Shown here: piece by piece, positions 54,301 through 63,857 of the stretch
Numbering within the stretch: the stretch's first letter is position 1
Layout of the letters: every line of letters begins with the position of its first letter
Source of the DNA: Faecalicatena contorta
GTDB lineage: Bacteria; Bacillota; Clostridia; Lachnospirales; Lachnospiraceae
Assembly (NCBI RefSeq): GCF_039521745.1
Contig: NZ_BAAACT010000204.1
DNA length: 64,000 bases
Reading direction: 5' to 3' (one strand)
The notes under the pieces: generated by a model
Told to the model about the DNA's origin: nothing
The model's input: only the letters and a program-made list of their open reading frames with translations
Database searches by the model: none
Position numbers and translations under genes: made by a program

Positions 54301-54939
54301 CTACTCCACTCCTGACTTTGCGCAGATATCCGCAAGACAGCATTTATCACAGTGCGGCTTTGTCCGTGCCGTACAGACATCCCGTCCGTGGTATACAAGC
54401 CTGTGGCAGAAGTCACTCCCTTCCGCCGGCGGTATCAGTTTCCACAAGGCCATCTCTACTTTTTTAGGATCCTTTATTCCGTCTACCAGTCCAATGCGGT
54501 TTACCAGGCGGATGCAATGTGTGTCTGTCACAATCGCCGGCTCACCGAATACGTCCCCCATGATTAGATTGGCGCTTTTTCTGCCTACCCCCGGAAGCTT
54601 CAGCAGCTCATCAAAGGTTTTAGGAATGCCGCCGCCATATTGTTCCCTTAATATTTTCATGCAGGCGCTGATGTCTCTGGCCTTGCTTTTGCCAAGCCCG
54701 CATGGCTTTACGATTCGCTCAATATCTTGCACATCTGCTTGGGCAAGCGCATCTACATCCGGGTACTTTTCATATAAATCTTCTACCACCACATTTACCC
54801 GGGCATCAGTACACTGTGCTGCCAGACGCACACTCACAAGCAGTTTCCATGCCTGGTCATAATCCAGGGTACAGTCCGCATCCGGATATTCCTTTTTCAG
54901 ACGTTCTATGGTCTCCAATGCTAATTCTTCTTTTGTCAT
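54301..54939 (-). CDS. nth: Endonuclease III
   Basis: 212 residues. The helix-hairpin-helix LPGVGRKSANLIMGDVFG includes the catalytic lysine, and VTDTHCIRLVNR holds the aspartate. The C-terminal four-cysteine loop C-x6-C-x2-C-x5-C binds a [4Fe-4S] cluster. Length is usual. It removes oxidised pyrimidines. The OGG1-like gene follows directly. Confidence 0.97.
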   Translation of the reverse strand: MTKEELALETIERLKKEYPDADCTLDYDQAWKLLVSVRLAAQCTDARVNVVVEDLYEKYPDVDALAQADVQDIERIVKPCGLGKSKARDISACMKILREQYGGGIPKTFDELLKLPGVGRKSANLIMGDVFGEPAIVTDTHCIRLVNRIGLVDGIKDPKKVEMALWKLIPPAEGSDFCHRLVYHGRDVCTARTKPHCDKCCLADICAKSGVE

Positions 54940-55081
54940 CTTGATCCTCCAATTAAGACTTTATTGAAATCTGTTTGCCTGCCCTCCGCCTATAGATATG
55001 GAAGGCTTATCCGCTTTCAAGATTAATATTCTTCTATTATAACAACCTTGCGCATTGCTTTCCAGTTATAATTCACTGCGT

Positions 55082-55251
55082 TTCTATTATAGATCAAAGT
55101 GTACAAGCCCCACCCCCTTACTCGTGTGGGGCTTGTACACTTTGGCGCCGCCGCGATGCCGCTTTGCGGCTATATACCTTATCGCGGCGTGTGCATTCCC
55201 CGGAGGGTTTTTATATAATAGAAAAGTGCTTAGTACTTTTCTATTATATAA
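55082..55251. repeat. MITE-like cluster of palindromes
   Basis: The 384-base interval 54940-55323 holds no gene but four palindromes. CAAAGTGTACAAGCCCCAC pairs perfectly over 19 bases (55095-55113 with 55126-55144). CGCCGCGAT/ATCGCGGCG (55149-55189) encloses GCCGC/GCGGC. TTATATAATAGAAAAGT pairs over 17 bases (55211-55227 with 55235-55251). The 10-mer TTCTATTATA appears at 55032, 55082 and 55239 and inverted at 55214, so 55082-55223 has 10-base terminal inverted repeats, as a miniature transposable element would. The hairpins may also end nth or SWIM transcription. Confidence 0.7.
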
Positions 55252-55323
55252 GAAACAGAGCCGCAGCTCCATAGAAGTTTCTTCCACTATGAAACAACAG
55301 CTCTTAACTTTTTTTATGAAATG

Positions 55324-57024
55324 TCATAAGTACTTTATCTCTTCCATCATAGCCGGCCTGTTCCGATACTTATATCTCCAGGATTCCACAATCCGTTCCA
55401 CGGTTTTCGGCCCGCCTCTGAATTCCTTCATATGGGACAAAATCTGTGCTATTTCCTTGTAGCTTGACCGACTGCCTGTTCGTACTGCCAGCCTTTCCAC
55501 ATTGTCCGCGTAAATCTGAACGATGTCTTCTGCATACTCCTTCTGCAATGCTTTCTCATAACAGCGCAGTATGCTTAGGCTTCCTGATTTTTTTATCGTC
55601 GCCATCAAGCGCCCGTAAAGCCCCTCTTCCTGCAGTAATTCATATAGATGCTGCTCGCCAAATGGCGATTTAAATATCTTTTCCCGTTCCTGCTCCCATT
55701 CTTTCCCTGTAAACAACGCCTTATACTCCATATATTCCTCCTTGGAGGCACGGGAGTTATGAAGGATGATATATTTTAGTTCTGCATGGTAATTCTCCAT
55801 ATCCCCCATCTGTTTATACATCCGCATAAGCGTGCGTCTGTATTCCAGTACCAGGCCGGGTTTGTTATGTGACTGCTCCATGCTTTCTTTAATAAGACGG
55901 ATTGTCTGTTCCTGGTCTCCTGCCGACTGGCTCTTGCTGATCCAATATCTGCGTACGTCATCCAGATTCCAGTACTGCCGCGAAAATTCCATCAATTCAG
56001 TATCCGAATACCCCAGCTCTTCCATGAAATATAGTTTATCCGTCACACAGGCGCTTATTGTGTAGGAATCCTCCCAGGAGACCTTCTGGCTCTCACATTT
56101 CTTTAATGCCTCTTCAACAATGTTCAACATTTCTGTGATATATTCTCTTTCGTCAAAGAAGTCCTGCATAAACCCCCAGGCCCTTTCTGACCGGTAATAC
56201 ACTCCACTTCTGCTTACGATATCTTTTAAACCTGAGAATATCATATCCCCGATACTCGGTTCACCGCAGTCATCCAATAACTCTTCCCATATTTCAGTAC
56301 AAAATTCAAGAATCTCATCTGTTATGCCGTCTGATTCGTCGACGGCCACATATTCAAGCTCTTTATATAAATACAGCGACAGTTCAAAAACCTCTTGATA
56401 GCAGCCCCGCTTCATCAGTTTCCCCGTTATGTCCCCCATGATCCCGTATATATGTTTTTCCAATTTTGAGGCATGGTAATAGTCCAGGTATCCGTACTCC
56501 TGACACTGTTCTTCGAAAATCTTATCGATCTGACTTTTGAATATCTCCATCATTTCCCGGCTGTCGCTGAATTCATACCGGATTTTGAATTTCTCATATA
56601 AGTTCTTATCCTTGTACAGAAGTTCTTTGACATAATCTCTGAGATCAGCTTCACTCACACGGTCGACGGAAGCGGAGATTTCCTGTCTCCTGCGTTCTGT
56701 ATCCGGGATGTCTCCGGCTTTTCCGGAATCACTTGCAGATCTGCTGCTCCCGGCAACCATACGTTGATTTGTAATCTCATACAGAACCGCCGCCATATGC
56801 TTACAGTTCCTTCCCTCCTCTGCATAAGGGCAGTCGCAATACATTTCCAGCACTTCATCATCATCTACTATAATTTCCACTTCATAATTGTATGAGCCGC
56901 TTACAATTGCCTCATAGCCATCTTCTGTAGACAAGACATCTGAAACCAATCCTTCGGCCCAGTAATCATAGCCTCTTTCTAATATCTTGGAAGAAAACAA
57001 ATTTTCCCATCCCTCATATATCAT
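55324..57024 (-). CDS. SWIM zinc-finger protein
   Basis: 566 residues from ATG 57024 with GGAGG eight bases upstream; the frame is open 20 codons further back without a site. The SWIM motif is near residues 60-85, with MYCDCPYAEEGRNCKHMAAV (CxC...CxH). The remaining 480 residues are helical, repeat-like and rich in acidic and aromatic residues. SWIM proteins bind DNA or proteins and some sit beside SNF2 helicases, but no helicase is adjacent here. The role is unknown. Confidence 0.88.
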   Translation of the reverse strand: MIYEGWENLFSSKILERGYDYWAEGLVSDVLSTEDGYEAIVSGSYNYEVEIIVDDDEVLEMYCDCPYAEEGRNCKHMAAVLYEITNQRMVAGSSRSASDSGKAGDIPDTERRRQEISASVDRVSEADLRDYVKELLYKDKNLYEKFKIRYEFSDSREMMEIFKSQIDKIFEEQCQEYGYLDYYHASKLEKHIYGIMGDITGKLMKRGCYQEVFELSLYLYKELEYVAVDESDGITDEILEFCTEIWEELLDDCGEPSIGDMIFSGLKDIVSRSGVYYRSERAWGFMQDFFDEREYITEMLNIVEEALKKCESQKVSWEDSYTISACVTDKLYFMEELGYSDTELMEFSRQYWNLDDVRRYWISKSQSAGDQEQTIRLIKESMEQSHNKPGLVLEYRRTLMRMYKQMGDMENYHAELKYIILHNSRASKEEYMEYKALFTGKEWEQEREKIFKSPFGEQHLYELLQEEGLYGRLMATIKKSGSLSILRCYEKALQKEYAEDIVQIYADNVERLAVRTGSRSSYKEIAQILSHMKEFRGGPKTVERIVESWRYKYRNRPAMMEEIKYL

Positions 57025-57110
57025 ATGTACTGCCTCCATATCACTTTTTTTAATTATATCACTCTGTGTGATGGAAATCAGCATGCTTCTGCAATATATT
57101 CAGTTGAAAC

Positions 57111-58376
57111 TCAGAATATTGGCTGCATTTCACCCCCAAGTTCTCCTGACGCTTTCCTGCTGTACCACGCAATCAGAAGCCCAAGCGCAGCTGCCGCGTA
57201 AAAGATAATAAACACCCCATGATCCAGCTTCTCAAACAGAAAACCATAGACCATCTGCCCAACCGGCTGTGCACAGGTTGATACCGCAATAATCCAGGAT
57301 ATTACTTTCCCGATCATTTCCTGAGGCACTGTCATTTGGATATAGGACATAATCTGTATGCTGTAAATAGAAGATAAAGCCATGATAACCATTCCTACTG
57401 CCGTCAGCAATGTATAAGTCAGATATGCCGGACCGTCTATCATTAAAATAACTCCGAGGGGCACCAGAAGAATTCCGCAGTATGCCAACAGTTTCCAGCT
57501 TTTGTCCACCCTCAGTTTTGCCCCCAGCACGCCGGCCCCTACTCCTCCTGCCAGACCGCCGACCGCCAGAGCCGCCTGCATGAATCCATACAATCTGGAT
57601 GCTTCGCTCTCTGAAAACCTCAGCAGCTGCATAACGATTACGGGAAGCCCTATAATCATCAGGGAGGACATCACCAGATTTACCCCGGCACAGCAAAGTG
57701 TCAGCTTTCCGATCTCAGACTTCTCACGGCTGATATAAGATATGCTTTGTTTTAAATCCGCAGCTGCCTCACGCAGAACGGAGACATTCCGCGTTCTCCG
57801 TGAAGAAGGGATATGAATAAAGAGTTCCATGACCGCCGATAAAAAGAAACATCCTGCCGCCATAGCCAAAACCGGGTAAATCCCCCATAAACTGTATGCA
57901 ATTCCTCCAAGTGCCGGCCCCAGAAGACCTGAAAGCGAAGATACCATATTAATGACTGCATTTGCCTGCATCACTCTTTCACCGGACACCAACACCGGTA
58001 TGCTGGCCTGCACGGAAGGCTGGTAAGCGCCGGATATGCCGTAAAGCATAAACAGCATCACCATAACAAGCCCCGTTATATTAACTTTTCCGTAAAATAG
58101 TAAAAAGAGGATTGTCAGGGCCGAAGTAAAAAAGTCCAGAAATACCATGATATTTCTCTTATTTACCCGATCCGCTATGATACCTCCGATTGGTGACATT
58201 ACTGCCAGAGGAATAAATGCGCACCCGGAAACTACACCAAGTACCGCCGCCGAACCCGTTACGTTCAGCAGATGAATAGGCAATGCAAATCTCATAACCG
58301 CATTGCCGAACAACGAAATAATCTGACCGGTCACGACCAGCCAAAAATCTTTTGAGAATCCTTTTTTCTGATTCAT
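57111..58376 (-). CDS. MFS exporter under TetR control
   Basis: 421 residues from ATG 58376 with GGAGG upstream. Twelve helices are visible. The loop 2-3 motif GGIIADRVNKRNIMVFLD is that of drug-exporting major facilitator proteins. It begins about 100 bases after the stop of the tetR gene. An operator-like sequence at 58405-58423 matches half of the tetR operators, so the regulator probably represses it. The exported compound is unknown. Confidence 0.92.
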   Translation of the reverse strand: MNQKKGFSKDFWLVVTGQIISLFGNAVMRFALPIHLLNVTGSAAVLGVVSGCAFIPLAVMSPIGGIIADRVNKRNIMVFLDFFTSALTILFLLFYGKVNITGLVMVMLFMLYGISGAYQPSVQASIPVLVSGERVMQANAVINMVSSLSGLLGPALGGIAYSLWGIYPVLAMAAGCFFLSAVMELFIHIPSSRRTRNVSVLREAAADLKQSISYISREKSEIGKLTLCCAGVNLVMSSLMIIGLPVIVMQLLRFSESEASRLYGFMQAALAVGGLAGGVGAGVLGAKLRVDKSWKLLAYCGILLVPLGVILMIDGPAYLTYTLLTAVGMVIMALSSIYSIQIMSYIQMTVPQEMIGKVISWIIAVSTCAQPVGQMVYGFLFEKLDHGVFIIFYAAAALGLLIAWYSRKASGELGGEMQPIF

Positions 58377-58404
58377 ATATTCTGCCTCCATTTTTTTATT
58401 TTAG

Positions 58405-58423
58405 ATACCGACCGTTGGTATGT
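58405..58423 (-). promoter_or_regulatory. TetR operator-like site ahead of MFS gene
   Basis: On the minus strand it reads ACATACCAACGGTCGGTAT. The first 13 bases match the operators at 59157 and 59181 (ACATACTAACGGTATGT) at all but one position. Confidence 0.55.
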
Positions 58424-58438
58424 ATATGTCCAAAAATT

Positions 58439-58464
58439 ATCTGTCCTGTCTAGACAGGACAGAT
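58439..58464 (-). terminator. 26-base perfect palindrome after tetR
   Basis: ATCTGTCCTGTCT and AGACAGGACAGAT form a perfect palindrome without a loop, 11 bases after the tetR stop, followed on the minus strand by AATTTTTGG. It is probably a terminator separating tetR from the MFS gene. Because it has no spacer it could also serve as a protein-binding site. Confidence 0.6.
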
Positions 58465-58474
58465 TGTGAACATC

Positions 58475-59134
58475 CTAACTATTTTTGTTTTTCTGATATA
58501 TAGCTGCATATTCTTCCAAAGCAGCCAGCACTTTATCGTCAATAACATTGATCCCAAATGATTGCAGTATTATGTGATAAAATTTTACTTTCTCAATCAT
58601 CTCCTCCGGACCGCAATGATAAATCATCGGGTTGAGCCATACATTTCCCAGCAGCATAATAACTTCCGCCAGCTGCTTTGGATAATCCGTCTGAATGGAA
58701 CCGTCTTCGATTCCCTCCTCGATCACTTTCCAGACCATTTCCGTCGCCTCTCTCTGGACAGAGTCACGCAAATATAGCACGAGAAGCTGCGGGTTCTTCA
58801 GCATATCCGGAGCCACTTCAAACATCTCCTTCTGTGCAGGATTGAAAGCAGATACCCTGAAAAGTTCCTTCAGCTTTTCCATCCCGCTCAGATCTTTTCT
58901 ATTGGAGACTTTCATCATCTCTGACTCAGAGCCAAGATACATCTTATCCGCTACTGCCATCATGATATCTTCTTTTGACTTAAAATGATGGTATATAGCC
59001 CCCTTGCTTAGACCGCCCAGGTGATCGATAATGTCCTGAATGGATGTATGGTCATACCCCTTCTCGCTGTACAGACGGGCAGCGGTATCAATGATTAAAT
59101 TCCTGGTTTCTTCAGGATATTTGTTTCTTGCCAT
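58475..59134 (-). CDS. TetR-family transcriptional regulator
   Basis: 219 residues. The N-terminal helix-turn-helix reads IIDTAARLYSEKGYDHTSIQ and DIIDHLGGLSKGAIYHHFKS, typical of TetR proteins. The C-terminal ligand domain is unassigned. Two identical operator-like palindromes overlap its own promoter, and a third variant lies before the MFS gene, which supports repression of both until a ligand binds. Confidence 0.95.
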   Translation of the reverse strand: MARNKYPEETRNLIIDTAARLYSEKGYDHTSIQDIIDHLGGLSKGAIYHHFKSKEDIMMAVADKMYLGSESEMMKVSNRKDLSGMEKLKELFRVSAFNPAQKEMFEVAPDMLKNPQLLVLYLRDSVQREATEMVWKVIEEGIEDGSIQTDYPKQLAEVIMLLGNVWLNPMIYHCGPEEMIEKVKFYHIILQSFGINVIDDKVLAALEEYAAIYQKNKNS

Positions 59135-59156
59135 GTCTCACTCCTATTTCTCTGTA

Positions 59157-59204
59157 ACATACTAACGGTATGTTTATTTTACATACTTACGGTATGTATG
59201 TCAA
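59157..59204 (-). promoter_or_regulatory. tetR promoter with tandem operators
   Basis: The minus strand shows TTGACA (59204-59199), 17 bases, then TAAAAT (59181-59176). The palindromes ACATACTTACGGTATGT (59181-59197) and ACATACTAACGGTATGT (59157-59173) are spaced 24 bases apart. One fills the promoter spacer and the other covers the start region, the expected pattern for autorepression. Confidence 0.85.
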
Positions 59205-59287
59205 GAGATTTTTATGTTTTACTGGATAGGATATAAAAGTAATCCCTATATCCCGCATTTTATTGCCTAGCTTCTTTACTTATTCAC

Positions 59288-59650
59288 TTATTTATATTCA
59301 TTATATTTAAAGTTTTTACCCCTCACTTCATCGGCAGGATACTTTTGGCCATTCTTCTGTATTTTACTGGTCAGTATATCCTTAAGATCCATGTGATTCA
59401 TCTGAGCAAAACGCAGTACAAAAAACAGTACATCTGCCAATTCCTCTTCAACATGCCGGCGCTTTATTTCATCGTTCATGATTTTTTTCATTTCCTCTTC
59501 GTTTTTAAAGCGGAATATATCTAAAAGTTCATTCGCTTCTGTTGAAATCCCAATTGCCAGATCTTTAGGATTATGAAACTGATCCCAGTCACGCTCACTG
59601 CAGAATGCTCTTACTTTCTCCGTTAATTCTTTCACTGTATAATCTTCCAT
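59288..59650 (-). CDS. MazG-like nucleotide pyrophosphohydrolase
   Basis: 120 residues. The magnesium-binding motifs of the MazG superfamily are visible as GISTEANELLDIF and HVEEELADVLFFVLRFA. Members hydrolyse nucleoside triphosphates such as dCTP or damaged nucleotides to the monophosphate. It starts two bases after the stop of the DUF2075 gene, so it is the last gene of that operon. In this setting it may alter the nucleotide pool during infection, which is inference. Confidence 0.9.
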   Translation of the reverse strand: MEDYTVKELTEKVRAFCSERDWDQFHNPKDLAIGISTEANELLDIFRFKNEEEMKKIMNDEIKRRHVEEELADVLFFVLRFAQMNHMDLKDILTSKIQKNGQKYPADEVRGKNFKYNEYK

Positions 59651-59651
59651 T

Positions 59652-61517
59652 TTACTGTAATCTTCCTTTCAGGTATTCTGCCAGATTTTTGTCAACACAG
59701 TAGACATAGCATCCCTTCATGCCACGTGTCATCAGTGTCCGATATGTGTTTTTAATTAATTCATCCGCAACTTTTACTGCATGTTCCGGGTCTTCTCTGC
59801 TCATTTTCTTAATTCCCTTAAGTGATTGATCCGTTAAAGCTCTTTTAGTAAAGTCAGTAACGATATGGCCGTTTTCAAAGCGCATATCATTGCCAATGAT
59901 AACCCCCGCATATTCGAATTCGAGCCCCTGGCATGTATGAATACAGCCAGCCTCATTAACAGAGTTTTCGTCGATTGCAAATGTGGTGGTATTCTCCAGA
60001 TTCCAGCTGATTTCAAAATCATCAATTTTTATATCATGCACCTCAGAGTTATTTCTGCCCTTTTTGGGCCAGTCCCAACAATATCCGGCAAGTATTCTGG
60101 CATGGTTGGCACTTCTGTTTTTTTCAATGATTATTTCATGTACTTCCTTTGGGGAATCCAGAATTTTGATATCATAATTCAAATCCTGCAGATCGTAATT
60201 AGCAGTTGGGCGGATCTCCAGCACGTCATCCAGCCAGGCAAGATACCCTTCGGACCCATTGCATCTGAACTGTGAGGTCAGCTCCATTTCAAAGTATTCT
60301 GCTTCCTCTTTTTCTGCCCACCGTTGAATCTCAGCTTTACTCCCGATATCACTGATTGTTACCCTTTGACTTTCGTCAATAAAAAACACACTGCATTTTG
60401 CGGCATGTATGATCTCCATGATTTGGTTGACCCCCTGATTATGAAGCATACCGGACTTTTCATTTAGGCGGTGGGCCTCATCCACAAGCAGCGTGTCCAT
60501 GCTGTCTTCCGGCATCATAGTATAGGCGCCTGACCCCTTAAACATATTATCAATACTGCTTCTCTTCATGGTTCCCTTCAATTTCTTTAGATAAACATTT
60601 CTCGGTGCACTGTTTTTCGAAACATATTGACAAAACTGCTCTTCATATGTCAATTGTGCCAGCAGATTAACCGCTACAACCGTCTTGCCCGTACCCGGAC
60701 CTCCCTGTATGACAATTACCCGTTTTTTTTGATCTATTTGGGACTGTCTTGCTAATCCAAGAATCTCTTCATATACTACCTTCTGATCATCTATCATGAC
60801 AAATTCCTGATTCCCCTTAAGCATATTAACAATGGAGTCCTGCAGACTCTTAGACGGTTTTATTCTGCCACTGTCAATATGGTAGATTAGGGTTTTGTTA
60901 TCACCGGCAACAATCCGCTTTTTGATAAATTCCCTAAATTTTTTAACCTGCCCCCGTGTAAATGCAGGAGCTTCTTTTAGATACTCCAAATACTGCACTG
61001 CATCTAATGGATCATCTGTTTTTCTTCTGTAATTGTGAAGATACGAACAGGGAAAGAGACGAATTCCTTCGTTCTGGACAGATTGATTATAATCCCCAAT
61101 CAGCATTGCATATGACCATGCCTGATAGGAGGGATGCACCACACGGCGTACTGCATTTCCTGTGTAGGTTTCCACCAGTCCGTCTCTTCCATCCACCGCT
61201 TCAAGATTGCCCCACTGTTTTAGTTCTATAATAATCACATTTCCTTTGTTCTGTAAATCATAACCGGAGATCAAAAAGTCCACCCTTCTGGATGTATGAG
61301 GAATGTTATACTCAATTGCAATTCCGGCATTTTGAGGAATTCCTTCATCATTCAGCACTTTATACATATATTCCAGCGAATTTTCCCAGGCCCGAAATTC
61401 ATTGGATGCCGTATGCCTGTTCATCTTCTGATACATGCCCGCTTCTATTTCCAGCGCTATTGTATCTTCTTCCACGCTTTTCAAAAAATCCGTTTTTGTC
61501 CCATTGTAAATTATCAT
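59652..61517 (-). CDS. Nuclease-SF1 helicase fusion (DUF2075), paralogue 1
   Basis: 621 residues. Residues 60-135 contain a PD-(D/E)XK-like element (RVDFLISGYD, then VIIIELKQW). The helicase part has Walker A QGGPGTGKTVVAV, motif II LLVDEAHRLNE, a Q-type SQFRCNG and the late motifs HTCQGLEFEYAGVIIG and TRGMKGCYVYC, as in DUF2075 proteins. Tandem with a second member 12 bases upstream and a MazG gene directly after. The domain pair resembles nuclease-helicase immunity proteins. The role in phage defence is inferred. Confidence 0.9.
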   Translation of the reverse strand: MIIYNGTKTDFLKSVEEDTIALEIEAGMYQKMNRHTASNEFRAWENSLEYMYKVLNDEGIPQNAGIAIEYNIPHTSRRVDFLISGYDLQNKGNVIIIELKQWGNLEAVDGRDGLVETYTGNAVRRVVHPSYQAWSYAMLIGDYNQSVQNEGIRLFPCSYLHNYRRKTDDPLDAVQYLEYLKEAPAFTRGQVKKFREFIKKRIVAGDNKTLIYHIDSGRIKPSKSLQDSIVNMLKGNQEFVMIDDQKVVYEEILGLARQSQIDQKKRVIVIQGGPGTGKTVVAVNLLAQLTYEEQFCQYVSKNSAPRNVYLKKLKGTMKRSSIDNMFKGSGAYTMMPEDSMDTLLVDEAHRLNEKSGMLHNQGVNQIMEIIHAAKCSVFFIDESQRVTISDIGSKAEIQRWAEKEEAEYFEMELTSQFRCNGSEGYLAWLDDVLEIRPTANYDLQDLNYDIKILDSPKEVHEIIIEKNRSANHARILAGYCWDWPKKGRNNSEVHDIKIDDFEISWNLENTTTFAIDENSVNEAGCIHTCQGLEFEYAGVIIGNDMRFENGHIVTDFTKRALTDQSLKGIKKMSREDPEHAVKVADELIKNTYRTLMTRGMKGCYVYCVDKNLAEYLKGRLQ

Positions 61518-61529
61518 CGTATCTCATCC

Positions 61530-63413
61530 TTATATTCCCCGATTCACTCCACTGGACTTTGAAAGTCTGTCTTTAATATGTTCTCCCAAAGCTTTGTCCA
61601 TGCAGTATACTTTACACCCTCTTGTCCCTCGTGTCAGCAATACCCTGTATGTATTTTTTACAATATCCACTTCTCGTTTCATTGTCGCTTCTATTCCAAA
61701 CTTACGTAAGAATTTTTCTCTTGCACTCTTGCTTACGGTATAGTCATCAGTTGCCCTCTTACTAATATCCGTAATTATTTTCCCATTTTCATATCTCAGA
61801 TCTTCTCCGATAATGACTCCCACATAACAAAATTCTAATCCCTGACAGGTATGAATACAGCCAATCTGATCAAATGTTTCGCCTATAGCCCAGCTGACAG
61901 GATCTATCTTGTCATCATTATTCCAGCGGAGATTTTGATTTTCAATATTAAAATCATATAGCTTCTTTGTTCGGTCATTTCGCGTCTTCCACTCCCAGCA
62001 ATATCCTGCAATAATTCTGGTATTTAGATTTCTTCGGTTCATCTTTTCCAGAGAACCTTCAAATTTTTTAAAGTTATCTTCTACCTGGATATCATACTTG
62101 AGCCTGGCTGCCTCTCCTTCCTCATTCTCCAAAAGTGCGTCAACCCATTGGATATAGTCTGTCATTCCCCTGCACCTGAATTGTGCCTGCAGCTCTCCTG
62201 CATCGATAATATCCGCATCCTGACGCTTTGCACATTCCATAATTACGTCTTTCGTTCCAATATCTTCAAAGGAAACAATCTGTCCCTCATCTATAAAGAA
62301 AACGGAAACTACCGCAGCTTTTATGATAGACACAATCTGTTTTTCCTCGCTTAGTCGATGAGCTTCATCAACGGTAATGACACTGGCTTTATTTCTTTCG
62401 ACCTTTTCGAAAAAAGGAGGGTATACAATACTGCTGCTAAACCGTTCCATTCCTGCTATTTGATTTAAGTCAAACTTCAAAACCGCTCGGAGTGCTTTAT
62501 TTTTCGCAGTATAATAACAGTTCATATCCGTATGCTCACACAAACATGCTGCCAGGATTTTCAAAGCCACTACTGATTTACCCGTTCCTGGGCCCCCCTG
62601 TACCAAAACTACTTTTTTACGTTTATCACGTTTTGCAGAATTCAGCATTTTCATTACTGTTCCCTGCATTCTTTGCTGTTCTGCATTTAATCGCAGAGAA
62701 CTGTCATTTACACTCAATTTTTTTAACAATTCTAAAAGAGTCAGGGAAATACCACAGCATTTTGTTTCAATATAAGTCAATACGCTTCCATTATCACCGT
62801 TTTTAATTTTCTCTGCCAGATAAGACTCTAGTTTCTCATCCTCCCCTTTAAAAAACACGGGAATATTTAACATATAATTTTTGTACCCATTTTGAAAAAG
62901 AGGATCTTCATTTTCCTGTAAGCAGTAATTATGTAATACTACCGCCGGGCATAAGTGTAGGGGGGAATCTTCTTCACTAATACCTCCTGCTATTGCATTT
63001 TTATAATAATTAATCTGGTAACATGGATGATCCCTCAATTCACTCCCGCCGCTCATTGGGATCTGTACTTTATAGCTTACTGCACTGTCACAGCATTCTA
63101 TGGCTGACCACTGTTTCAGTTCTATTAATATTGCAGTCATTTCTCCATTATCATCAAATCCGCTTATTATCAGGTCTATCCGCTCGGAAAGCCCGGGTAC
63201 CTGATATTCAACAGCGATCCCGGCGTCTGCTGGTAGTCCTGCATTCTTAATGACCGCGTACATATACTCCTGCACAGAATGCTGCCATGCACGGTATTCA
63301 CCGGCCTGAACCTTCCCTGCTAAAACCCTGTATTTTTTCTCCAATGTTGCCAGAAAGGTTCTATTTTCTACATCATTTATAAACTCTCCAACTGTTTTTG
63401 CGTATATTTTCAT
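61530..63413 (-). CDS. Nuclease-SF1 helicase fusion (DUF2075), paralogue 2
   Basis: 627 residues with the same plan as its neighbour. The nuclease-like element is RIDLIISGFD followed by AILIELKQW. Walker A is QGGPGTGKSVVAL, motif II TVDEAHRLSE, then QAQFRCRG, HTCQGLEFCYVGVIIG and TRGTRGCKVYC. Similarity with paralogue 1 is spread over the whole length but well below identity, so the duplication is old and both copies appear intact. The two may act on different targets or as a heteromer. Confidence 0.9.
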   Translation of the reverse strand: MKIYAKTVGEFINDVENRTFLATLEKKYRVLAGKVQAGEYRAWQHSVQEYMYAVIKNAGLPADAGIAVEYQVPGLSERIDLIISGFDDNGEMTAILIELKQWSAIECCDSAVSYKVQIPMSGGSELRDHPCYQINYYKNAIAGGISEEDSPLHLCPAVVLHNYCLQENEDPLFQNGYKNYMLNIPVFFKGEDEKLESYLAEKIKNGDNGSVLTYIETKCCGISLTLLELLKKLSVNDSSLRLNAEQQRMQGTVMKMLNSAKRDKRKKVVLVQGGPGTGKSVVALKILAACLCEHTDMNCYYTAKNKALRAVLKFDLNQIAGMERFSSSIVYPPFFEKVERNKASVITVDEAHRLSEEKQIVSIIKAAVVSVFFIDEGQIVSFEDIGTKDVIMECAKRQDADIIDAGELQAQFRCRGMTDYIQWVDALLENEEGEAARLKYDIQVEDNFKKFEGSLEKMNRRNLNTRIIAGYCWEWKTRNDRTKKLYDFNIENQNLRWNNDDKIDPVSWAIGETFDQIGCIHTCQGLEFCYVGVIIGEDLRYENGKIITDISKRATDDYTVSKSAREKFLRKFGIEATMKREVDIVKNTYRVLLTRGTRGCKVYCMDKALGEHIKDRLSKSSGVNRGI

Positions 63414-63553
63414 AATTTATCTCCACAAGCAGCCCCTGCCTGTTTGTATTCTTATATATCCTGACTGCTCTCACTCCAGTGTACCGGAAATACAGATCTT
63501 TTTCAACAGACCAGGCAATAAATCATGAAAGCTGCGTTATTTTACTTTATTCA

Positions 63554-63844
63554 CTATTCCTTCCCCAAATAAGCATCCAAAATTTCTTCAAACAACTCCA
63601 CCGGATTTTCTTCCAAAGCATTTGCCAATACAATGAGCTTCTCAATGCTAATCCAATTTTTCCCCAGCTCTACATTTGCCAGGTGCCGCGGGGAGATCCA
63701 GGGTTCTCCCCCAAACAGTTCCTCGCTTCTGAGGTCTATGAAGTTTTCTCTGTTCCTATACTGTTCTCCAAGGCCTTTTCTCTTCTCCGACAACAGTTCG
63801 CCCACTCTGACCAGTGCCTGGCTATATTCTTTTTTCTCCGCCAT
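63554..63844 (-). CDS. XRE-like helix-turn-helix regulator
   Basis: 96 residues, ATG 63844 with GGAG upstream. The helix-turn-helix is spread over LSEKRKGLGE and WISPRHLANVELGKNWISIEKLIVLANAL, as in Xre/Cro-type regulators, with about 20 extra residues between helices 1 and 3. It stands 140 bases upstream of the two DUF2075 genes in the same direction and is likely their regulator. A perfect 16-base palindrome at 63858-63873 lies directly upstream. Confidence 0.85.
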   Translation of the reverse strand: MAEKKEYSQALVRVGELLSEKRKGLGEQYRNRENFIDLRSEELFGGEPWISPRHLANVELGKNWISIEKLIVLANALEENPVELFEEILDAYLGKE

Positions 63845-63857
63845 CGCCGCTCCAAAT

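Noticed and set aside
55055..55462. 135-codon plus-strand frame over the palindrome cluster
   Set aside because: The same peptide (FLYNRKVLSTFLLYK) appears on both strands because the DNA is palindromic, so it is not coding evidence.
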